Under the pieces are notes generated by a model. It was not told where the DNA came from and searched no databases. It saw nothing but the letters and a program-made list of their open reading frames with translations. From contig CAZCQG010000035.1 in the NCBI GenBank assembly GCA_964500775.1, positions 1-19,377 of the forward strand: 19,377 nt of DNA, read 5' to 3'. Positions within the stretch are counted from its first letter, which is position 1, and every line of letters begins with the position of its first letter. Below are positions 13,887 to 19,377 of the stretch, one piece after another. Made by a program: the position numbers and the translations under genes. This stretch comes from CAZCQG01 sp964500775 (GTDB lineage: Bacteria > Campylobacterota > Campylobacteria > Campylobacterales > CAZCQG01).

Positions 13887-15137
13887 TTACCTAAAGATAG
13901 TCTGTGTCCGTTCCGGTCCGGTAGAGAGGATAGAGATTCTTGCGCCGATAAGTTTTTCGATAAAAAGGACATACTCTTTCGTACTCTCTTCCAATGCTTC
14001 AAAATCGGTGATTCCGCTAGAGTTATTCCATCCCTTGCACTCTTGATAAATCGGAGTAAGGTCGGTCGCATCACTTGGAAAATAGTCGATTTTTTCACCG
14101 TTTTTCTCATATCCGACACACACTTTTATACGCTCAAACCCATCTAAAACATCTAATTTCATCATCGCTACGTCGTCACAACCGTTGATTCTGCATGCGT
14201 GTTTTGCCGCCACGGCATCAAACCAACCGCATCTTCTCGGTCTTCCCGTAGTCGTTCCGAACTCATGCCCGTTCTTTCGGAGGAGTTCGCCCTCGCTCCC
14301 GAAATCTTCGGTCGGGAAGGGACCGTTGCCCACTCTCGTACAGTAGGCTTTGAGGATACCCGTGACGTTTCCGATGTCTTTTGGGCTTAGTCCCGTGCCG
14401 CTACAAGCACCCGCGGAGATGGTCGTAGAGCTAGTGACAAACGGATAGGTGCCGTGGTCGATGTCTAGTAAGCTCCCTTGCGCTCCTTCAAGAAGTATTT
14501 TTTCGCCTCTATCTAGCGCACTCCAAATAAGTTGCGTCGTGTCGGCGATATAGGGCTTGAGTTTGTCGGCATAGATTTTGAGTTTGGATTCCATCTCGGA
14601 GAGATCCGGAATATTGATCTTTAGCCCCTCAAATACAAATCTGTTTCCTTCGACATAGTCTTTTAGCTTCTGCATCATCGTATCTACGTTCAAAAGATCA
14701 CACACACGAAATCCGTTTCTAGAGATTTTATCGGAGTATGTGGGTCCGATTCCTTTGCCCGTGGTGCCGATGGCGTTCCCTTTTTTTGCTAGCTCTTTTG
14801 CTTGGTCGATAAGTTCATGAAACTCTAATATCAAATGCGCTTTGTCGCTGATATAGAGCTTCCCTTCGAGATTCTCGCCGAACTGTCCCATCTCTTTGAT
14901 AAGTGCGCTCGGGCTGATGACTACGCCGTTGCCGATGATATTTTTTATATGCGGGTAGAGGATGCCGCTAGGGATGAGGTGCAAAGCGTATTTTTTCTCT
15001 CCCACCACTATCGTGTGTCCTGCGTTGTGCCCCCCTTGGTAGCGCACTACGTAGCTATAATCTTTTGCTAAAAGGTCAACGATCTTCCCTTTTCCTTCGT
15101 CGCCCCATTGGATTCCTACTATCAAATCAGACCGCAT
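13887..15137 (-). CDS. purA: Adenylosuccinate synthetase
   Basis: The 416-residue protein begins with the PurA signature I-Q-W-G-D13-E-G-K-G-K and has G-G-H-N-A-G-H41-T; D13 and H41 correspond to the E. coli catalytic residues. G-T-T-G-K-G-I-G-P-T-Y (about 124-134) and the C-terminal G-P-E-R-T motif are also present. It joins IMP and aspartate with GTP to form adenylosuccinate, the first committed step to AMP. It is cytosolic and normally a dimer. Length is close to the usual 420-430. ATG 15137 has AAGGAG 8 nt upstream, and a leader full of small hairpins. The stop lies 5 nt before the proposed FliJ-like ATC start, so the pair is probably cotranscribed. Confidence 0.98.
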   Translation of the reverse strand: MRSDLIVGIQWGDEGKGKIVDLLAKDYSYVVRYQGGHNAGHTIVVGEKKYALHLIPSGILYPHIKNIIGNGVVISPSALIKEMGQFGENLEGKLYISDKAHLILEFHELIDQAKELAKKGNAIGTTGKGIGPTYSDKISRNGFRVCDLLNVDTMMQKLKDYVEGNRFVFEGLKINIPDLSEMESKLKIYADKLKPYIADTTQLIWSALDRGEKILLEGAQGSLLDIDHGTYPFVTSSTTISAGACSGTGLSPKDIGNVTGILKAYCTRVGNGPFPTEDFGSEGELLRKNGHEFGTTTGRPRRCGWFDAVAAKHACRINGCDDVAMMKLDVLDGFERIKVCVGYEKNGEKIDYFPSDATDLTPIYQECKGWNNSSGITDFEALEESTKEYVLFIEKLIGARISILSTGPERTQTIFR

Positions 15138-15149
15138 TTTTATTTACTC

Positions 15150-15206
15150 CTTGTTCGAACAAGTCCGAAAAGGACTCCTCGGCGGAGTGCCCTCGCGGCT
15201 TGCCGC
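15150..15206 (-). promoter_or_regulatory. Hairpin-rich purA leader with overlapping stems
   Basis: Four inverted repeats follow each other between hisZ and purA. Using plus coordinates they are: GCGGC/GCCGC (15195-15206), ACTCC/GGAGT (15074 equivalent, 15174-15188), AGTCC/GGACT (15162-15176) and the palindrome CTTGTTCGAACAAG (15150-15163). The last three overlap by 2-3 bases, so neighbours cannot form together. The last one ends in the AAG of the AAGGAG ribosome site of purA. It may be a translational or transcriptional switch, or a dispersed palindromic repeat. No known riboswitch class was recognised. Confidence 0.45.
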
Positions 15207-15214
15207 TCTAAAAA

Positions 15215-16057
15215 TTATTTTAATATTGTTTCTAAAATATTGTCCGTATATATCGCAAAACCGCTCGAATCACTCCCTTCGCAGCTATAATTGCCGCCGA
15301 GCGCGAAGGTTGTATTTTTGTCGAAAAACTTAAAAAACTCACCCTTGTAATATTTCATCGGTGAATAATACAGGGGGGCGATAATGATATTTGGATAATC
15401 AATACCGCAAACTATATCTTGAAGTTTCTTAAGCTCGATTTGTATCTCTTGGGGCATAAGGGGGAGGTTTTGTTTGAGATCCTCTATGCTTTGGATAGAG
15501 AGGAGTGCCTTGAGCCATTCCTCTTGGTTTTGGATGATTTTATAAAGATTTCCCTCTTTGAGGTCATCTAGACTTAGATGTGAAATTTCCCCTACTTTTT
15601 TCGGTATCGCGAAGTCGCTGATTTGAAGCACGGGGCTTATTTGGAGGCTATTGAATATCTTGCTTGCCACTTGGAGCGAATCCAAAATATCCCCGCTCCC
15701 GAGATTTTCCGCCCCTATTTGATGCGTCTCGGTGGTAGGATATGCGTATACCGGTTGGATGTAGAACCATTTTTGGTGTTCGGTACTTTTGCCGATCCTT
15801 TTATTGACGATATGTACTACTTCAAACGTGGAATCGCCGCGAAGGATTATTTGGTGATTCTTTTCGTTACTGATTTTAAGTATCTCTTTTTCACTTTCAT
15901 ACGTGTCGTTTCCGTACGAGAAAAGGGGAGTGGCTATTTCTTCGTAGCCGTATTGTTGTAAAATCTCTGCGCAAAGCGCCTCTATCTCTCTTTTTGTTTT
16001 TGCGCTTTTCCCGAAATAGAGCTTTGCTCCTTGGGGAATCTCATGTTCTAAAACCAC
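15215..16057 (-). CDS. hisZ: ATP phosphoribosyltransferase regulatory subunit
   Basis: The 280-residue protein resembles the catalytic core of class II histidyl-tRNA synthetase: I-P-Q-G-A-K-L-Y-F-G near the start, E-E-I-A-T-P-L-F (motif 1-like, about 38-45), L-R-G-D-S-T (about 72-77, in place of R-x-D-x-T) and G-G-N-Y near 254. The anticodon-binding domain and true tRNA-synthetase motifs 2 and 3 are absent, which fits HisZ. HisZ pairs with short-form HisG for the first step of histidine synthesis and its feedback control; hisG is not in the window. The start is GTG 16055-16057, directly after an in-frame TGA, with AAGG 6 nt upstream. It heads the minus-strand run that continues with purA 77 nt downstream. 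Confidence 0.8.
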   Translation of the reverse strand: MVLEHEIPQGAKLYFGKSAKTKREIEALCAEILQQYGYEEIATPLFSYGNDTYESEKEILKISNEKNHQIILRGDSTFEVVHIVNKRIGKSTEHQKWFYIQPVYAYPTTETHQIGAENLGSGDILDSLQVASKIFNSLQISPVLQISDFAIPKKVGEISHLSLDDLKEGNLYKIIQNQEEWLKALLSIQSIEDLKQNLPLMPQEIQIELKKLQDIVCGIDYPNIIIAPLYYSPMKYYKGEFFKFFDKNTTFALGGNYSCEGSDSSGFAIYTDNILETILK

Positions 16058-16072
16058 TCATTGCCTTTTTTT

Positions 16073-16087
16073 GTGCAGATTATGCAC
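16073..16087. promoter_or_regulatory. Inverted repeat in the hisZ/protease divergent promoter region
   Basis: GTGCA-GATTA-TGCAC is a perfect 5-bp inverted repeat with a 5-nt spacer in the 97-nt gap between the divergent hisZ and M48 protease genes. It lies 16 nt from the hisZ start, where a repressor could act. It is short enough to arise by chance and I recognise no regulator for it. Confidence 0.25.
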
Positions 16088-16154
16088 GAAAATCTATTTT
16101 TAATAAGATGATTTTACATAAAATCAAATAAAATATAAAGGAAGGAACGTACAA

Positions 16155-16907
16155 ATGAAAAGTATCTTTTTTTACATTTTGTTAACTACTGTTTTATTTT
16201 TTGGCGGATGCGCTACCACAAAGAGTGCATATACCGACAGAAATCAGCTTATGCTCCTAAGCGAATCACAAGAGGTGAGTCTCGGTGAGCAGGCGCGAGA
16301 CGAGGTTTTAAAGAGTGAGCGGTTAAGCGCAAATCAAAAATATATACAACTCACCAAAAAAGTAGGGAATGCAATAGCTAAAGCGAGCGGAAGGGATGAT
16401 TTTGCTTGGGAATTCTATGTCATACAAAAAGAAGAGGTGAATGCATTTTGCCTTCCGGGCGGAAAAGTATTCGTCAATGAAGGACTTTTTACAATGGCTA
16501 CTACCGAGGGAGAACTCGCGACGGTCGTAGCGCACGAAGTAGGGCATGCAGTAGCGAGACACGGGGCGGAGCGGATGAGTATGCAGCAAGGGGCGAGCTT
16601 GCTTGGCAATGTCTTATCGGCAGTCATCTCTGCTGCCGCACCCGAGTATTCAAATCTCTTTAATACCGCGTACGGGGCAGGAGTAAACTACGGCGTGATA
16701 CTTCCGTACAGTCGAAAAATGGAGTATGAGGCCGATTATATCGGGGTATTACTCATGAAAAAAGCAGGATATGACCCAAATGAAGCGCTAAAGTTTTGGA
16801 AAAAAATGGCGGCGCAAAGCAAAAAAGGTAATTTAGAGTATCTCTCTACCCATCCGAGCGATGCGAACAGAATCGCGGCGATTGAGCAAATCTTGCAGGA
16901 GAATTAG
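16155..16907 (+). CDS. M48 family zinc metalloprotease, lipoprotein
   Basis: This 250-residue protein has a lipoprotein signal peptide ending in F-F-G-G-C19, so the mature protein should be tethered to a membrane in the periplasm. The peptidase M48 zinc site H127-E-V-G-H131 and third ligand E192 in Y-E-A-D-Y-I-G are intact. The layout and size resemble LoiP/YcaL and the protease domain of BepA, which take part in outer-membrane protein quality control. No TPR domain follows, unlike BepA. ATG 16155 has AAGGAAGG about 9 nt upstream. The multi-receiver gene begins 3 nt after the stop, so the two are probably cotranscribed. The substrate is not known. Confidence 0.9.
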   Translation: MKSIFFYILLTTVLFFGGCATTKSAYTDRNQLMLLSESQEVSLGEQARDEVLKSERLSANQKYIQLTKKVGNAIAKASGRDDFAWEFYVIQKEEVNAFCLPGGKVFVNEGLFTMATTEGELATVVAHEVGHAVARHGAERMSMQQGASLLGNVLSAVISAAAPEYSNLFNTAYGAGVNYGVILPYSRKMEYEADYIGVLLMKKAGYDPNEALKFWKKMAAQSKKGNLEYLSTHPSDANRIAAIEQILQEN

Positions 16908-16910
16908 GAT

Positions 16911-18956
16911 TTGTTAAAAATACTTCTAGTCGATGATAGCCTCACTATAAGAAAAATAGTTTCTAAAACACTACAAAAATATAACTATAACGATATTACC
17001 GAGGTAAAAAACGGACTAGAGGCGATAGAGCGGCTCAAAGAGCATACGTATGATTGCGTGTTTTTGGATATTAATATGCCTGAAATGGATGGGTTTGGCG
17101 TATTGGAGTGGATGAAAAAAGAGGGACTCGGCGAAAAAATAGAAGTGATCGCTATGTCTACGGAAGTGCAGCGTTTGAGCATAGACGAACAAAAAGCGCT
17201 AGGAATCGATGAGGCGATTCCAAAGCCCTTTACACAAATAGAGTTTGAACGTATCGTCATCTCGCTTTTAGACATCATCCAAAACAAAAACGAACTCAAA
17301 GACGCGAAGCTCAAATACGATAAGCCCGTCATCGTAACAGACGACAGTATGTCGATGCGACGTATCATCGTTCGTCAGTTAGAGGGATTTGGGTGTAGCG
17401 ACATTTCGCAGGCGAGCAACGGCAAAGAGGCATTGGAAATCATAAACGAAATGTTGATGCTTGCCGAGGACGGAGGGATTGCGGCGACGGTATTTTTGGA
17501 TCTCAATATGCCGGTGATGGACGGGTTTGAGCTTATCGAGGTGTTGGAGAAAAAAGAGCTTTTGGACAAAGTGCGCATCATTCTCTTAAGCGCTAGCCTT
17601 GAGAGTGCAAAAAGCGCGGTGGACGGAAAAAGTATCGTTGCCGCACTTCCGAAACCTTTTAAACAAAAAGAGTTTCAAAACGTTTTTGTCCCTATTATCT
17701 TTAAAGAGGCGGAACGACAAGAGAATCCCTCGATCGCCATAGAGCCGCCTTGCTTTGAGATCAAGGTGGAAGTGTATCCCGATATTATGTCGTATGAAAA
17801 GAATCACGACTATTCCGTGGAAGGGTTTTTTACTAAATCATTTGCCATCGCTTTTGAGGAGCAAAAAAACTATTTAAGGCAAGGGTACAAACACGATAGG
17901 CTGAATTTCAAGCTTTTTGATGCGCTGAAACAAAAAGTCTATTTTCCTCTCTATGACGTAGATGCCGCGGCAAATACCGGAGAGCAAATGGAGATTACTA
18001 AAGGTATCGCTATTTATAAGAATTTTTTGCAACAAATCCAAGCGTACGTCAATATGGATAAAACGAAATTTTTCGAGACCCATTACATCAATCACAACTA
18101 CGAATATTCGCATGCCCTAGAGCGTAGCGAGCAGCTCAAGGCCTCAATCAAAGAGATAGGGGAATATCTGCATAAAATCAAAGCCGCAATCGCTAGCCCC
18201 AAAATAAAAACCGATGAATCGCATAGGGAAAAACTCGAAAAGTACGCAAATGAGTACCAGATGAGAAAAAAGGCCTTGGAAAAGAATGAAGAGGTGAGAA
18301 AAGAGCTGTATGCACAAAAATTGGAAGACTTTACGGAGAGCTATCAAGAGGGGATAGATGCCGTCAAAGAGCAGGTGATTTGCGTGCTGGATATGCTGAC
18401 GTACAGATACGATAAGAATTTTTGGCAAAATGCTAGAGGACTAAAAAGTATCAAAGGGGTGATAACGCAAAAGTGCGGAATACCGTGTTTTTCAAGTATC
18501 GAGTATCTTGAGAAAATAGGCGAAAATGAACTTTTTTCGCGACTTACGAATGAAAAACGGAAAAAAGTACTCATAGTAGGGGTGGAAAATAATAAATCCG
18601 TCGAGATGAGAAATCGTTTGCAGAGCTACTTCAAGCATTACGAATTTTTATCATACGTAAAAACAAATCTAGAAGGGTACGGAGAAGAGTTTGCGCCCGA
18701 TCTTATATTGATCGACTATGAGAGATTAAAAAGCGAGATTATGGATTTCGGGAACGGAATCATCAAACGATTCCAAATGGATAAACGCGATTTTAATATC
18801 ATCAACCTTTTTACCGGCGAGATTACCAAAAAAGAACTCGCCGAAAACACCGACAAAAACTTTTTTGATTTCAAGCTCAAAAACTACGTCACGATTCCCA
18901 AAAATCAAGAAGAGTACAAATACCTCGTCCATAAAGTTGCCGAGATACTGGTATAG
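16911..18956 (+). CDS. Multi-receiver response regulator with two intact and one degenerate REC domain
   Basis: Two complete receivers stand in tandem: REC1 (about 1-120; D8-D9, D53 in D-I-N-M-P-E-M-D-G, K105) and REC2 (about 137-262; D144-D145, D197 in D-L-N-M-P-V-M-D-G, K248). Residues about 280-550 are unfamiliar, with a charged coiled coil near 400-480 and C522/C526. The C-terminus (about 550-681) has the strand pattern of a receiver (K-K-V-L-I-V, D-L-I-L-I-D602, N-I-I-N-L-F-T, Y-V-T-I-P-K664) but lacks the acidic pair and M-P-x-M-D-G. No kinase, HTH, GGDEF or EAL domain is seen. The start is TTG 16911, 3 nt after the protease stop. It is probably cytosolic; its partner kinase and output are unknown. 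Confidence 0.85.
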   Translation: MLKILLVDDSLTIRKIVSKTLQKYNYNDITEVKNGLEAIERLKEHTYDCVFLDINMPEMDGFGVLEWMKKEGLGEKIEVIAMSTEVQRLSIDEQKALGIDEAIPKPFTQIEFERIVISLLDIIQNKNELKDAKLKYDKPVIVTDDSMSMRRIIVRQLEGFGCSDISQASNGKEALEIINEMLMLAEDGGIAATVFLDLNMPVMDGFELIEVLEKKELLDKVRIILLSASLESAKSAVDGKSIVAALPKPFKQKEFQNVFVPIIFKEAERQENPSIAIEPPCFEIKVEVYPDIMSYEKNHDYSVEGFFTKSFAIAFEEQKNYLRQGYKHDRLNFKLFDALKQKVYFPLYDVDAAANTGEQMEITKGIAIYKNFLQQIQAYVNMDKTKFFETHYINHNYEYSHALERSEQLKASIKEIGEYLHKIKAAIASPKIKTDESHREKLEKYANEYQMRKKALEKNEEVRKELYAQKLEDFTESYQEGIDAVKEQVICVLDMLTYRYDKNFWQNARGLKSIKGVITQKCGIPCFSSIEYLEKIGENELFSRLTNEKRKKVLIVGVENNKSVEMRNRLQSYFKHYEFLSYVKTNLEGYGEEFAPDLILIDYERLKSEIMDFGNGIIKRFQMDKRDFNIINLFTGEITKKELAENTDKNFFDFKLKNYVTIPKNQEEYKYLVHKVAEILV

Positions 18957-18960
18957 GGGC

Positions 18961-18993
18961 AGTTTAAAGAGGGGTGTTACGCCTCTTTAAACT
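18961..18993. terminator. Bidirectional hairpin between the multi-receiver gene and purT
   Basis: AGTTTAAAGAGG (18961-18972) pairs perfectly with CCTCTTTAAACT (18982-18993) around a 9-nt loop, 4 nt after the stop of the plus-strand gene. The plus-strand side is followed by a T-rich stretch (CTTTAATGATTTTTTT). The purT stop codon (18977-18979) lies in the loop and its last sense codons in the stem, so the hairpin serves both convergent genes. Confidence 0.65.
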
Positions 18994-19377
18994 CTTTAAT
19001 GATTTTTTTCGCTTTCTTGAGCGCTTTTTTGCTCTCTCTGGCACTTACTAACGCTACCGCCATCCTTCTGCCTATATGCGATTCGGGTTTGCCGAAGATT
19101 CTAAAATCGCAATCGCCTTCAAAAACCGCATTCGGGAGAGTGAGCTTAAAATCTAGCGATTCGCTCTGCGCTTTGTATGCGGCACTTGCCCCCGCCCTTA
19201 GGAGCTCTGGCTCGGCTTCGAGACCAAGTACCGCGCGCACGTGGAGGGAAAACTCGCTGAAGTTTTGGGTGATCATCGTCACCATCCCGGTATCATGCGG
19301 TCTCGGGGAGACTTCGCTAAAGTAGACTTCATCCCCTTTGACGAACAACTCTACGCCGAAGATTCCTCTGCCGCCGA
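18977..19377 (-). CDS. purT: Formate-dependent phosphoribosylglycinamide formyltransferase, 3' part
   Basis: The frame is open to the right edge, so the gene starts outside the window and only about 133 C-terminal residues are seen. They include G-I-F-G-V-E-L-F-V-K-G-D-E-V-Y-F and S-E-V-S-P-R-P-H-D-T-G, the ATP-grasp signature of PurT, and then the C-terminal lid domain with G-R-R-M-A-V-A-L. PurT makes formylglycinamide ribonucleotide from GAR, formate and ATP in purine synthesis. PurK has a related fold, but R-P-H-D-T-G points to PurT (PurK usually has R-P-H-N-S-G). The TTG at 19346-19348 is internal, not a start. It converges on the multi-receiver gene. Confidence 0.93.
   Translation of the reverse strand, partial: GGRGIFGVELFVKGDEVYFSEVSPRPHDTGMVTMITQNFSEFSLHVRAVLGLEAEPELLRAGASAAYKAQSESLDFKLTLPNAVFEGDCDFRIFGKPESHIGRRMAVALVSARESKKALKKAKKIIKEFKEA

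Noticed and set aside
15138..15214. Possible tRNA or tRNA remnant because of the TTCGAAC heptamer and several stems
   Set aside because: The heptamer is part of a perfect palindrome, no 5-bp T-stem closes around it, and no acceptor stem, anticodon arm or CCA-like end can be drawn.
1..19377. CRISPR array, prophage, toxin-antitoxin or defence island
   Set aside because: No regularly spaced direct repeats, integrase, phage structural genes, or toxin or nuclease genes were found; the genes are mostly housekeeping, envelope or signalling.

Overview
The window looks like a chromosomal segment of a Campylobacterota bacterium (formerly Epsilonproteobacteria), probably a free-living lineage such as the Sulfurimonas/Sulfuricurvum/Sulfurovum group. 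The reasons are the order purA, FliJ-like gene, MotE-like gene (from memory, the same order as HP0255-HP0256-HP0257 in Helicobacter pylori), a soluble TlpD-type chemoreceptor, a DUF507 gene next to carA, a separate hisZ, low GC with many AAA/TTT codons, and tight operons with 1-7 nt overlaps. The genus cannot be fixed from the sequence alone.

Layout. (1) 1-1680: the 3' end of a polytopic glycosyltransferase and a flippase-like membrane protein, overlapping by one base. (2) 1768-3062: a response regulator with a winged-helix output, coupled to a HAD phosphatase. (3) 3057-3503, minus strand: a Fur regulator with a candidate Fur box over its own promoter. (4) 3650-5424: a CxxC-less FAD oxidoreductase coupled to a CPA2-type antiporter. 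(5) 5478-7193: a cytosolic zinc-binding chemoreceptor and a stand-alone receiver. (6) 7201-10900: bioF-like enzyme, orphan oligopeptide-type ABC ATPase and class A PBP, joined by two near-identical 7-nt overlaps. (7) 10919-16057, minus strand: hisZ, purA, FliJ-like, MotE-like, [inserted element], DUF507, carA. (8) 16155-18956: an M48 lipoprotein protease and a large multi-receiver protein. (9) 18977-end, minus strand: the 3' part of purT.

The least ordinary feature is a gene-free 334-nt gap (12589-12922). It holds a 263-bp element with 31-bp terminal inverted repeats (30/31 matching), a 4-bp flanking direct repeat (TGAA), and two long internal hairpins. It resembles a MITE and lies one base beyond the MotE-like stop codon. 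Other points of interest are the FliJ-like gene, whose conserved N-terminus can only be reached from an ATC codon; a chain of overlapping, mutually exclusive hairpins in the purA leader that ends at the Shine-Dalgarno sequence; and a protein with two intact receivers plus what looks like a degenerate third one. I saw no tRNA, rRNA, CRISPR array, prophage or intact transposase. No wholly new multi-gene defence or metabolic system is evident.
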